A stretch of DNA of 64,000 nucleotides from DATJLY01 sp035604195 (GCA_035604195.1 DATNIY010000097.1:1-64000), one strand, 5' to 3'. Shown: positions 27,701-36,570, numbered from the stretch's first letter. Notes: generated from the sequence alone by a model not told the origin. Numbers and translations are program-made.

Positions 27701-28075
27701 CTACGCCCGCTTCGAGGATTTGTCGAGGACGCTTTGCGGCGTGCTCGAGACAATCTCGGCATAGACCGGGACAAACTTGCCGCCCTCGATGAGGCCGACG
27801 AAGGCGGGCCTCAATTCCTCGGCGAGGAGCTTGCGGATCTTGGCATGCACTTCGATGTCCGACCATTCGCCGACGAGGTAGAAATGGTCGGGATCGCCGA
27901 CGTCGCGGCACAGCACGCCGTCCTTCACCTGCGCCGGCGATTTGTGCATCGGATTGGCGTCGGAATAGTCGAAGTCGTCGAAGAGCTTGACGAATTCCTC
28001 GCCGGTGCCCGGCCGGACGCGGAAATCATAGATATGGAAGTAATTGCCCTTGGTCGCGAGCGGCACGAGCGCCAT
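27701..28075 (-). CDS. antibiotic-biosynthesis-monooxygenase (ABM)-like dimeric barrel protein
   Basis: A 124-aa protein with a ferredoxin-like alpha/beta layout (YFHIYDFRVRPGTGEEFVKLF, then FYLVGEWSD) seen in ABM and related dimeric alpha-beta barrel proteins. ATG 28075 has AGGAGAG upstream. It lies between the decarboxylase and the second Rieske pair but on the opposite strand. Members can be cofactor-free monooxygenases or heme/small-molecule binders; function is not assignable. Confidence 0.7.
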   Translation of the reverse strand: MALVPLATKGNYFHIYDFRVRPGTGEEFVKLFDDFDYSDANPMHKSPAQVKDGVLCRDVGDPDHFYLVGEWSDIEVHAKIRKLLAEELRPAFVGLIEGGKFVPVYAEIVSSTPQSVLDKSSKRA

Positions 28076-28198
28076 CGAACTCTCCTGAATCGAAGCCGCG
28101 AGGTTCGGGATCATACCCCGGCGCCGCCATGCTGCAAAGCGGCGACGCGGGCGATCGCCGGTTGTGTGCACGACGGGGCAGGATATACTTGAGCGGGA

Positions 28199-29485
28199 AT
28201 GCGGGGTGTCGCCATGCCTGACAGCGCTCGAAACGAGCCGGCAAGTGAGCCATCGCCTCTCGGCTATATCTGGCCGGAGGAAGGGCTGAGCCGCATTCCC
28301 GACTGGGTCTATACCAGCGACGAAATCTACGCCCGCGAGATCGAGCGCATCTTCCACGGCCGCAGCTGGAACTATGTCGCGCTCGCAGCCGAGATCCCGC
28401 GCCCTGGCGATTTCAAGCGCTCCTTCGTCGGCCCCACGCCGGTCGTGGTCGCACGCGGCCAGGACGGCTCGATTCATGTCTTCGAGAACCGTTGCGCGCA
28501 TCGCGGCGCCGAATTGTGCCGGCCCTATCGCGGCACGGCGAAGGAGTTCGTCTGCCCTTATCATCAGTGGACCTACGATCTCGCCGGCAATCTCATCGGC
28601 GTGCCGTTCCGCCGCGGCGTCAAGGGCCAGGGCGGCATGCCCTCCTCCTTCAAGCTCGCCGATCACGGCCTCGCGCAGCTTGCGGTCACGACCCGGAACG
28701 GCGTCGTCTTCGCCTCCTTCGCGCACGACATGGAGCCGCTCGAGGATTATTTGGGCCCGGAGATTCTCACCGACTTCGATGCCACCTTCGACGGGCGCCC
28801 GCTCACGATTCTCGGCTATTACCGCAATACGGTTCCGGCCAATTGGAAGATGTATCACGAGAATCTGAAGGACCCCTATCACGCGACCCTGCTCCACGCC
28901 TATCTCGTGACCTTCGGCCTGATGGTCGCCGGCAACAAATCGGCAATGATCGCCGATCGCACGGGCCGGCACGGCACGATGGCCTCGGCCAAGGGCGAGG
29001 AGGGCGTCACCGTCGATCCCGCCAGCAAGGGCGAAATGCGCGCCTTCCACGAAAATCTGAAGCTCGCGGACCCCCGCATCCTCGATTATGTCAAGGAGTT
29101 CGACTCGCCCTGGTCCGTGACGATGCAGACGATCTGGCCGAATCTGATCGTCCAGCGCGAACTCAACACGCTCGGCACGCGCCAGATCGTGCCAAACGGG
29201 CCCAACGAGTTCACCATGATTTGGACGATGTTCGGTTACGAGGGCGACAGCGCGGAAATGGTGCGGCACCGGCTGCGCCAGGGCAACCTCATGGGCCCGG
29301 CGGGATTTCTCGGGCTCGAGGACAACGAGGCCTTGAAATTCGTTCAGGACGGCCTGCGCAAGTCGCGCGCCGGCGCGGCGGTCGTCGAACTCGGCGGCAT
29401 CGCGGAGGGCAGCTCGAGCTCGCTCATCACCGAGGCGGCGATCCGCTCGCTCTATCGCTATTGGCGCGACGTGATCGGCGTCTGA
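28199..29485 (+). CDS. Rieske non-heme iron oxygenase, alpha subunit (second copy)
   Basis: A 428-aa oxygenase large subunit with Rieske ligands C99-x-H101 and C119-x2-H122, bridging D225 and iron ligands H228 and H233 (NWKMYHENLKDPYH); the third ligand is probably the Asp in GLEDNEALKFVQDG. It differs clearly from the first copy (CPYHQW instead of CPYHGW, and a different C-terminus), so it is not a recent duplicate. ATG 28214 with GGGG upstream is an alternative start. Its beta subunit follows after two bases. Confidence 0.92.
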   Translation: MRGVAMPDSARNEPASEPSPLGYIWPEEGLSRIPDWVYTSDEIYAREIERIFHGRSWNYVALAAEIPRPGDFKRSFVGPTPVVVARGQDGSIHVFENRCAHRGAELCRPYRGTAKEFVCPYHQWTYDLAGNLIGVPFRRGVKGQGGMPSSFKLADHGLAQLAVTTRNGVVFASFAHDMEPLEDYLGPEILTDFDATFDGRPLTILGYYRNTVPANWKMYHENLKDPYHATLLHAYLVTFGLMVAGNKSAMIADRTGRHGTMASAKGEEGVTVDPASKGEMRAFHENLKLADPRILDYVKEFDSPWSVTMQTIWPNLIVQRELNTLGTRQIVPNGPNEFTMIWTMFGYEGDSAEMVRHRLRQGNLMGPAGFLGLEDNEALKFVQDGLRKSRAGAAVVELGGIAEGSSSSLITEAAIRSLYRYWRDVIGV

Positions 29486-29487
29486 CC

Positions 29488-30000
29488 ATGCTGGCCGGAT
29501 TCGCGCGCAGCGCCGTCGATCCGCGTCTGGCGCGGGACCTTCGCCTCGAGATCGAAGAGTTCAACACCGAGTATTGCGCCGCACTCGACGAGAACCGCAT
29601 CGCGGATTGGCCCGAGTTTTTTACGGAAGACGCGATCTATCGCATCACTGCCCGCGAGAACGCCGAGTCCGATCTGCCGGTGGGGCTGGTCTATTGCGAA
29701 GGCAAGGGCATGCTGCGCGATCGCGCGACCGCCATCGCCAAGACTGCGATGTTCGCGCCGCGCTACCTCCAGCATCACGTCGGCAATCTCCGCATTCTCG
29801 CGCTCGGCGCCGACGGGATCGTCTCGGCCCAGGCCAACTACCTGGTGCTGCAGACGCTGGTAGACGAGAGAACCACGCTGCATCAGGCCGGACGCTATTT
29901 CGACCGGTTCGCGCGCGAGGCGGGACGTCTCCTCTTGCGCGAGCGCCATTGCGTCTACGACACCTTGCTGCTCGACAATTCCCTGGTGATGCCGGTCTAG
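29488..30000 (+). CDS. Rieske oxygenase, beta subunit (second copy)
   Basis: A 170-aa NTF2-fold small subunit with IEEFNTEYCAALDENRIADWPEFF and FAPRYLQHHVGNLRI, typical of dioxygenase beta subunits. It starts two bases after the alpha stop. Its presence favours a dioxygenase (alpha3beta3) over the beta-less monooxygenase or demethylase type. Confidence 0.9.
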   Translation: MLAGFARSAVDPRLARDLRLEIEEFNTEYCAALDENRIADWPEFFTEDAIYRITARENAESDLPVGLVYCEGKGMLRDRATAIAKTAMFAPRYLQHHVGNLRILALGADGIVSAQANYLVLQTLVDERTTLHQAGRYFDRFAREAGRLLLRERHCVYDTLLLDNSLVMPV

Positions 30001-30013
30001 GCGCGCTGCGCGT

Positions 30014-30493
30014 TCATTCCAGACTTTGCGCCAACAGGTCGAGCGCCGCTGCGGCGAAGGCGCGCATGTTGGCGGGGCGGTCGGGGCTCCCGGTCTCTAC
30101 CGTGCCGGCGCGCTCCGCGGCGCCGGCGACGGCGATGCAGCTGTGTCCGGGCGGATCGCCATAGCGATTGCCGGCGGGCCCCGCCGCCCCGGTCTCGGCG
30201 ATCACCCAATCCGCGCCGAAGCGCTGACGCGTCGTGCGCGCCAACAGCAGCGCGTAGGCCTCGGTCGAGGGGCGCAGTCCCGCCAGCGCCGTCTCGTCCA
30301 GCGCCAACAGCGCGCGCCGCGCCGTCGCGGTATAGACGATGGCGCCGCCGAGGAAATAAGCGGACGCGCCGGGCACTGCGAGCAAGGCGGCTGAAATCAG
30401 TCCGCCGGTCGAGGATTCGGCGACGGCCATCCTCTCGCCGCGCCGCTTGAGGAGGAGCGCAATCCGTTCCGCGCGAGGCAGAAGACCCTGCAT
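30014..30493 (-). CDS. pncC: nicotinamide-nucleotide amidohydrolase (PncC/CinA C-terminal family)
   Basis: A 159-aa stand-alone CinA C-terminal domain with AVAESSTGGLISAALLAVPGAS-type active-site start and AETGAAGP. It deamidates nicotinamide mononucleotide in pyridine-nucleotide salvage. It lacks the N-terminal MoeA-like domain of full-length CinA. It converges on the Rieske beta gene. A housekeeping role is likely. Confidence 0.85.
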   Translation of the reverse strand: MQGLLPRAERIALLLKRRGERMAVAESSTGGLISAALLAVPGASAYFLGGAIVYTATARRALLALDETALAGLRPSTEAYALLLARTTRQRFGADWVIAETGAAGPAGNRYGDPPGHSCIAVAGAAERAGTVETGSPDRPANMRAFAAAALDLLAQSLE

Positions 30494-30529
30494 GTCAGGC
30501 GAGCCCGCGTCGGGCCGATCGAAGGCGCG

Positions 30530-31348
30530 TCAGGCGGCCAATCCGGCGCGCTTGAAGTCGAAGGCGACCGGCTTCACCTCGCCGCGGTAGATAGCCTCGA
30601 TCCGCGCCTGCGACAGCGGATAGCCGAATTGCGCGTTGCGCATGTGGATGCGCAGCTTCATCTGTTCGGCAACGAGAGTCTCGAGCAGGCGCCAATCGGC
30701 GTCGGCCAGCCCCTCGGTCTGGATGCCGGCGATCCCCGCGAGCATGTGGCCGAATTCGTCGTCATAGACTTTCGTGCAGGCCTCGGCGATCTTGTCGTCG
30801 ACGCCGCCCTTGCCCTTGAGCGCTATGCCTTCGCTGAAGATTGAGCAATAGCCGCCCTCGGTGAACTTGCAGGCGCGCATGCCGAGGGCGCCGTGCTCGT
30901 CCTGATGACGATGGCGCAGGGCGGAGAGCGCATCTTCCTCGGGCCAGCTCTCGAGCATTTCCGGGTTGAGGCGCGGCGTGCCCGCCGGCCGGATCGCGTC
31001 ATAGGTATCGGCGAAGAAGCAATAATGCGAGAATTCCGCTTTAAGGCCCTCGAGCACATCCAAGATCTCGTAGCGGTCGATCGTCACGTCGATCTCGGAG
31101 ATCTCGGCGATCAGCTTCTGCATGATGCCGATGAAGATGCCCTTGCGGTCGTATTTGCTGACGCCGGTGCCCCAGAACTCCTTGAAGCACTGGCGGGAGA
31201 GCCAGCGCATGTCGGTCTCGACCGTCCGCTTGGGCGAAGCGAAATAGGTGCGGGCCACCTCGCCCTCGCCCGCCCAATAAGGCGCTGCAACCGAGATCAA
31301 ATGCGTGAGTGCAGCGCCGGCCGCTTGAGTCGAGGCGGACTTTTCCAT
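30530..31348 (-). CDS. ferritin-like putative diiron protein, function unknown
   Basis: I do not recognise a named family. The 272-aa protein is mostly helical and contains two ExxH motifs, E105-F-S-H108 and E198-F-G-H201, plus candidate glutamates E164, E173 and E228 and the His/Glu-rich RHRHQDEHG (145-153). That spacing is what a four-helix diiron carboxylate site needs. AGGAGG precedes ATG 31348. It may be a diiron oxygenase or oxidase in the aromatic pathway. The alternative is a heme-oxygenase/TenA-like helical protein. Confidence 0.6.
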   Translation of the reverse strand: MEKSASTQAAGAALTHLISVAAPYWAGEGEVARTYFASPKRTVETDMRWLSRQCFKEFWGTGVSKYDRKGIFIGIMQKLIAEISEIDVTIDRYEILDVLEGLKAEFSHYCFFADTYDAIRPAGTPRLNPEMLESWPEEDALSALRHRHQDEHGALGMRACKFTEGGYCSIFSEGIALKGKGGVDDKIAEACTKVYDDEFGHMLAGIAGIQTEGLADADWRLLETLVAEQMKLRIHMRNAQFGYPLSQARIEAIYRGEVKPVAFDFKRAGLAA

Positions 31349-31495
31349 CGCTTGTTCCTCCTTTGGCGATTGCGCGAATTATAGCACAGGGGCGAAGCGA
31401 GGTAAGAGCAGAGCGCGCCGACCGCGCCTCGGTCGCTCCCGGGTAGCGATCGTGCTAGGCTGTCACCAGCATCTGGAGAGTCTCCAGGAGGGCGC

Positions 31496-33808
31496 ATGGC
31501 GACCAAGCTCGTCCGCAACCATTCGCATTGGGGCGCTTTTCTCGCCGAGGTTGAGGACGGGCGCATCATCGGCGTGCGGCCGTTCGAGCGCGATCCCGAG
31601 CCTTCGCCGCTCATCGAGGCGATTCCGGCGGCGGTGCATTCGCCGACCCGCATCGCTCGGCCCATGGTGCGCGAGGGCTGGCTCGCGCAAGGGCCGGGCG
31701 GCGGCGCGGGCCGCGGCCGCGAGAGCTTCGTGCCGGTGTCGTGGGAGAAGGCGCTCGACCTCGTCGCGGCCGAACTCGCGCGGATTAAGCGCACGCGCGG
31801 GGCGAGCGCGATCATGGGCGGCTCGCAGGGCTGGGGCTCGGCCGGCATCTTCCATGAAGCGCGCGGCCAGCTTCGCCGCTTTCTCGCCTCCTTCGGCGGC
31901 TTCGTCGATCAGACCTCGAACTACAGCTTCGGAACCGCGCTCACCTTCTTGCCGCATGTCCTCGGCAGCGCGCAGGCGGTGACGGGTCCGCTGACCTCGT
32001 GGTCGTCGATCGCGCGTCACGCGCGGCTCATGGTGCTGTTCGGCGGCGCCAACGCCAAGAATACCCAGGTCGCGAAAGGCGGCTGCGCCGCGCATTCGAC
32101 CGGCGGTTGGATGCGCGAACTGGCCCGCGCCGATGTCGCGGTCGTCAACATCAGCCCGGTCCGCGCCGACGGACCCGAGGCGGCGGCGCCGGAATGGATT
32201 CCGATCCGTCCCAACACCGACACGGCGATGATCCTTGCGCTCGTCCACACGCTGATCGCCGAGTCTCTCGAAGACCGGGCGTTTCTCGCCAGCCATTGCG
32301 TCGGTTTCGATCGCGTGCGGCCTTATCTCATGGGCGAAAGCGACGGCCTGCCCAAGGATGCCGAATGGGCGGCGCGGATCACCGGCGTCCCGGCGCGGAC
32401 GATCCGCGCGCTCGCCCGGCGCATGGCGGCGATGCGCACCATGCTCACGGCGTCGTGGTCGATCCAGCGCGCCGATCACGGCGAGCAGCCTTATTGGGCG
32501 CTCGTCCTGCTCGCCGCGGCGCTCGGGCAGATCGGCCTGCCCGGCGGCGGGGTCGGCTTCGGCTACGGCTCCGCGGCCGGCATCGCCGATCCGCCGCTCG
32601 CCTTCGCGCTGCCGGCGATGGAAGGATTGCGCAATCCGCTCGGCCTCGCCATCCCGGCCGCGCGCATCGCCGATTGCCTGCTGCAGCCGGGCGGGAGCTA
32701 CGACTTCAACGGCCAGAAGGGGATTTTCCCAGAGATCGGACTGGTCTATTGGGCGGGCGGCAATCCGTTCCATCATCATCAGGACATCAACCGGCTGCGC
32801 CGCGCCTGGCAGCTTCCGGAGACGATCATCGTGCACGATCCCTGGTGGACGGCGACGGCGCGCCACGCCGACATCGTGCTGCCGGCGACGACCTCGCTCG
32901 AGCGCAACGACATCGGCTGCGCCGCCCGCGACCGCTACGTCATCGCGATGCAGCAGGCGATCGCTCCGGTCGGGCAGGCGCGCAACGATTACGCCATCTT
33001 CAGCGATTTGGCGCAGCGTCTCGGCGGCGCCGAGGCCTATACCGAAGGCCGTGACGAAATGGCGTGGCTGCGCCACCTGTATCAACGCTGCCGCGACGGC
33101 GCGCGCAGCAATGCAGCGCCGCCGCCGGATTTCGATGATTTCTGGCGGAATGGCTGGATGGAAGTTCCGCCGCGGAGCGAAGAGCACGTCCTCTTCGCCG
33201 ATTTCCGCGCCGATCCCGCGAAGCACCGCCTGGGCACGCCGTCGGGGCGGATCGAGCTCTATTCCGAACGCATCGCCGGCTTCGGCTATGATGATTGTCC
33301 GCCGCATCCCACCTGGCTCGAGCCGGCGGAATGGCTCGGCGGCGAGGCGGCAGCGCACTTCCCGCTCCATCTCGTCTCGAGCCAGCCGCGCTTTCGCCTG
33401 CATAGCCAAATGGATTCTGGGCCGATCAGCGCCATCGGCAAGGTCGCCGGCCGCGAGGCCGTCGCGATCAATCCCGCCGATGCGAGCCGACGCGGCATCG
33501 CCGACGGCGATGTCGTGCGCGTCTTCAACGCGCGCGGCGCCTGCCTCGCCGGCGCGGCGGTGACGGACGAAGTGCGGGAAGGCGTGGTCCGGCTGTCCTG
33601 TGGCGCGTGGTATGACCCGGCCGGACCCGGCGACGACCCGCTCTGCGTGCATGGCAATCCCAACGTGCTGACGCGCGACCACGGCACCTCGCGGCTCGGC
33701 CAAGGGCCGAGCTCGGCCACGGCGCTGGTCGAGGTTGAGCGCTGGACCGGGGCGCCGCCCGAGGTGCGTGCCTTCGTCCCGCCGCCCATGGCCGAAGACG
33801 CGGCCTGA
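31496..33808 (+). CDS. molybdopterin oxidoreductase, biotin sulfoxide/TMAO reductase type (BisC)
   Basis: A 770-aa DMSO-reductase-family enzyme. The start lacks both a twin-arginine signal and the N-terminal 4Fe-4S cysteine motif, as in cytoplasmic BisC. The Mo-coordinating serine is probably S144 (NYSFG). HDPWWTATARHADIVLPATTSLERND and the C-terminal HRLGTPSGRIELYS and NPNVLTRDHGTSRLGQG segments are typical of the BisC/TorA group. It would reduce S- or N-oxides. No dedicated electron donor or chaperone is adjacent. SD and ATG at 31496 are clear. Confidence 0.87.
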   Translation: MATKLVRNHSHWGAFLAEVEDGRIIGVRPFERDPEPSPLIEAIPAAVHSPTRIARPMVREGWLAQGPGGGAGRGRESFVPVSWEKALDLVAAELARIKRTRGASAIMGGSQGWGSAGIFHEARGQLRRFLASFGGFVDQTSNYSFGTALTFLPHVLGSAQAVTGPLTSWSSIARHARLMVLFGGANAKNTQVAKGGCAAHSTGGWMRELARADVAVVNISPVRADGPEAAAPEWIPIRPNTDTAMILALVHTLIAESLEDRAFLASHCVGFDRVRPYLMGESDGLPKDAEWAARITGVPARTIRALARRMAAMRTMLTASWSIQRADHGEQPYWALVLLAAALGQIGLPGGGVGFGYGSAAGIADPPLAFALPAMEGLRNPLGLAIPAARIADCLLQPGGSYDFNGQKGIFPEIGLVYWAGGNPFHHHQDINRLRRAWQLPETIIVHDPWWTATARHADIVLPATTSLERNDIGCAARDRYVIAMQQAIAPVGQARNDYAIFSDLAQRLGGAEAYTEGRDEMAWLRHLYQRCRDGARSNAAPPPDFDDFWRNGWMEVPPRSEEHVLFADFRADPAKHRLGTPSGRIELYSERIAGFGYDDCPPHPTWLEPAEWLGGEAAAHFPLHLVSSQPRFRLHSQMDSGPISAIGKVAGREAVAINPADASRRGIADGDVVRVFNARGACLAGAAVTDEVREGVVRLSCGAWYDPAGPGDDPLCVHGNPNVLTRDHGTSRLGQGPSSATALVEVERWTGAPPEVRAFVPPPMAEDAA

Positions 33809-33820
33809 GTTCAGCCGCGC

Positions 33821-35041
33821 CTACGGCGTGAGCGGGATGCCCGTCAGCTTGCTCACGGGGTCCCAATCTTTCTTCTGGGAATCCCAGCGCACGACCAGGG
33901 CATCGCTGATGTCGAGACCGCGCTGCGGCACCGCCTCGAAATCATACATTCCGTCGATCCCGGCATAGCCTTTGAGATGAAGGAGGTAGTTGCGCAGCTC
34001 GGCCGCGCCGGCGCCGGGCGGGAGCTTGTTGAGCGCGGCCGCGATCAGCCGCTCGGGGTCCCAGCCGAGGTCGGCGCCGATATCGGCGTGAATGCCGGCC
34101 TTTGCGATGAGCGCGAAGAACAGCTTCTGCTCGGCCGCGACGGCGGGCGGGAGGTCGATGTTCGCGGCTCCGGCCGCGGCCCAGGCCGAGACGCCGAAAT
34201 AGAGCTGCTTCGGCAGGAACGCGGCGTACTGAATCATCTGGGAATAGGTCATGTTGCTGCCGGAGGCGGCCACCGGCAAATCGAGCCCGGCTTGCACCAG
34301 GCCGCGAAAGACCGTGGCGCCGGCCGCGGCCGTAGCCCAGCTCACCACGACTTCCGCGTTGGCCGCCCTGATGCGCTCGATCTGCGCGGCGACGCTGACA
34401 TCCGTCGGATTGAAATGGCCGTTCTCCACCAGTTTCAAATCGCGGTTCTCCGGCGTCTGCAGCAGCCGTGTGATGCTGCGTTCGGCATCCTGTCCCGAGG
34501 CATCGGTCGTGGTGATGAGCGCGATCCGGCTCCATCCCTTGAAGCGGAAATAGCGCAGCAGCGCGCTTTGCTGGTCGTTCGAGGCGATCTGCGAGGTGAA
34601 GACATAGCCGCCCGGGGCGGGATGGATGCTCGGCGAAAAGCAGTATTGGACCGGGCCGTCGCGCATCAGCGGCGACATGGCGTTGCAGATCGCTGATATC
34701 GTCGAGCCGAAGACAATGGGTGGATGCGTCTGGATCACGTCGTTGGCGAGCTGAACCGCGATCTGGGGGGACGACTGGTCGTCGTGAAAGATAAAGCGCA
34801 CGGGCTTGCCGTGGATGCCGCCCTGCTCGTTGATCGCGCGTTCGGTGACCTGGATGGTCTGCTGCTCCTCGGTGCCGAGAAAGGCGCCGCCGCCGGAGAG
34901 CGGGATGATGACATCGAGGTCGAATGTCTCCGCCGCAGCGGCGGGATGCAGCCCCATGCCTGCGGCGAGCGCCATGGCGAAGAGGGCAGGAACGAGACGC
35001 GGAAACGCCTTGCCGATGGCCGCCACGCGACGATTTGTCAT
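33821..35041 (-). CDS. periplasmic substrate-binding protein, liv/amide type (orphan)
   Basis: A 406-aa type I binding protein with a signal peptide ending in PAAAA before ETFDLDVIIPLSGGGAFLG. ATG 35041 has GGGGGAGGG upstream; the longer in-frame extension is not signal-like. No permease or ATPase adjoins it, so it may feed a permease elsewhere. Its cysteine pair near SAICNAM and QYCFSPS could form a disulfide. Confidence 0.85.
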   Translation of the reverse strand: MTNRRVAAIGKAFPRLVPALFAMALAAGMGLHPAAAAETFDLDVIIPLSGGGAFLGTEEQQTIQVTERAINEQGGIHGKPVRFIFHDDQSSPQIAVQLANDVIQTHPPIVFGSTISAICNAMSPLMRDGPVQYCFSPSIHPAPGGYVFTSQIASNDQQSALLRYFRFKGWSRIALITTTDASGQDAERSITRLLQTPENRDLKLVENGHFNPTDVSVAAQIERIRAANAEVVVSWATAAAGATVFRGLVQAGLDLPVAASGSNMTYSQMIQYAAFLPKQLYFGVSAWAAAGAANIDLPPAVAAEQKLFFALIAKAGIHADIGADLGWDPERLIAAALNKLPPGAGAAELRNYLLHLKGYAGIDGMYDFEAVPQRGLDISDALVVRWDSQKKDWDPVSKLTGIPLTP

Positions 35042-35180
35042 TTCGCCCTCCCCCGAGTTCTCTGTCTCTTTCGCGGCAAGCGCGTTGGCATAGGCCGCGC
35101 CGATCCCGCGCGCCGCGCCGGCGATGCTACAGCCGCCGCTTGCAGGGGGCCAGATCGCCTTACCGCAGGGCCTCGACTTG

Positions 35181-35204
35181 AAATTAACCATAAAAATTAA
35201 CCAT
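35181..35204. repeat. 11-bp direct repeat AAATTAACCAT, two copies 13 bp apart
   Basis: AAATTAACCAT occurs at 35181-35191 and 35194-35204, and a partial third copy AAATTAAC lies at 35299-35306. These are markedly AT-rich islands in GC-rich DNA, 125-150 bp upstream of the beta-propeller gene. Tandem spacing suggests a protein-binding site, for example for a response regulator. A TTGACA at 35258-35263 may be a -35 element, but I see no good -10. Confidence 0.45.
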
Positions 35205-35330
35205 GAAATCCGTCACCGGGCTTCACATCGTTTGGCAGCTGACAGCGCGCATCGCGCTTGACAATGCAAAAAGGCGACACGCACTCTGGCATGACCGCAA
35301 ATTAACGACAATCAAGGGAAGGAGGCTCCT

Positions 35331-36509
35331 ATGGTTAGGTTATTGGCGTGCGTCACGGCGTCGGCATTGGTGTTGCTGCTGGGTGCGCCCGGGACCGCCT
35401 CGGCCTGGCATCGTGGCCATGTCGAGATCTTCGCTGTCGTGCCGGACCTGCCCGGCAACGTTCCCGCCGGCATCGAAGGCTTGGCGGTCGGCCCGGACGG
35501 CACGGTCTACACCCCCTCTGCCGGTTTCAACAGCGAAGGTCCGGTTTCCGGCCCGCCCCATCTGTTTTCTTTCAAGCCGGACGGCGAACTGCTCCACAAT
35601 GTCGCTCTCGTCAGTCCGGGTACTACGACTTGTCCGAGTTCCGGAACCCAGCCCAGCCCGGCGCTTCTCGGGCTGGTGTATCAGTCATCTTCGAAGACGC
35701 TGCTGATCGCCGACCTTTTCCAGGGAATCGTTTGGCAGGCGAGTCCGACGACCGGGCAAGCGTGCGTTTTCATGATTACCCCGTTTAAATCCGCCTCCGG
35801 TCTCAACGCGCTCACCTTCGACAAGAAGGGCAATGTCTACGTCTCGGACTCGTTCCAGGGCGTCATCTGGAAGACCGGTCCCACCGGCGGTACCCCGACG
35901 GTCTTCGTCGACTCCGACACGCTTTCGCCGGCGGCAGCGACCGGCGTGATCCTTGTTCCTCCGTTTGGCGCCAACGGCGTCGAGTTCAATAACGAGTACA
36001 CCGAGATGTATGTGGCGAACACCGCCTATCACTCGATCGTCGAGGTGCCCGTGACGTTGAATACTGACGGGTCGGTTTCGGCCACTGGAACGGCCGCGGT
36101 CCTCACCACCGGCATCAATGCTCCCGACGGCATCGCGGTCGACAGCAAGGACAATCTCTGGGTCGACTCCAATCAAGGGGACGAGATCATCGTCATCGAT
36201 CCCACCGCGACCAATGCGCTGGGCGAACCGCAGGCAAAAGTCATCGCCAAGCGCGGCGACTTCCACGGCATTAGCGACGACGGCACGATCCAGGGTCTGC
36301 TCTTTCCGGCAAGTCCGGCGTTCAGTCCCGACGGCAAATACATCTACACCTCGAACTTCGGGCTCTACCTGCCTTATGCCGGGGTGCCGGAGACGGCAGT
36401 CGATTCGCCTTGGACGCTCAAGGTCAAGCACTACACGATCGCCAAGATCCGCGCCGAGATACCGCCGCTCGGCGACAATGACGACCACCACCACCACCAC
36501 GAGCACTGA
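35331..36509 (+). CDS. secreted SMP-30/NHL-type beta-propeller protein with His-rich tail
   Basis: A 392-aa protein with a signal peptide (residues 1 to about 25, ending TASA) followed by repeated propeller blades such as GLAVGPDGTVY, ALTFDKKGNVYVSD, GIAVDSKDNLWVDS and AFSPDGKYIYTSNFG. It ends in DDHHHHHEH, a likely metal-binding tail. AAGGAGG lies directly upstream of ATG 35331. Family members include gluconolactonases and structural propellers; no lactonase active site is evident. It converges on the type II secretion operon, which might export it. Confidence 0.78.
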   Translation: MVRLLACVTASALVLLLGAPGTASAWHRGHVEIFAVVPDLPGNVPAGIEGLAVGPDGTVYTPSAGFNSEGPVSGPPHLFSFKPDGELLHNVALVSPGTTTCPSSGTQPSPALLGLVYQSSSKTLLIADLFQGIVWQASPTTGQACVFMITPFKSASGLNALTFDKKGNVYVSDSFQGVIWKTGPTGGTPTVFVDSDTLSPAAATGVILVPPFGANGVEFNNEYTEMYVANTAYHSIVEVPVTLNTDGSVSATGTAAVLTTGINAPDGIAVDSKDNLWVDSNQGDEIIVIDPTATNALGEPQAKVIAKRGDFHGISDDGTIQGLLFPASPAFSPDGKYIYTSNFGLYLPYAGVPETAVDSPWTLKVKHYTIAKIRAEIPPLGDNDDHHHHHEH

Positions 36510-36551
36510 GACACGGCGGCAAAGGTCTTAGGCAAGAATCGGCGGCGCGGG

Positions 36552-36570
36552 GCGGCTCTTCGAGGGCCGC
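36552..36570. terminator. hairpin between convergent genes, possible bidirectional terminator
   Basis: GCGGC (36552-36556) pairs with GCCGC (36566-36570); with a T-G wobble and two more pairs (CT/AG) the stem is 8 bp around a TCG loop. It lies in the 99-bp gap between the propeller gene and gspD, which face each other. No T tract follows, so intrinsic termination is uncertain. Confidence 0.35.

Noticed and set aside
35258..35286. Sigma-70 promoter for the beta-propeller gene based on TTGACA
   Set aside because: No acceptable -10 hexamer lies 16-18 bases downstream, so only the repeat is reported as a feature.
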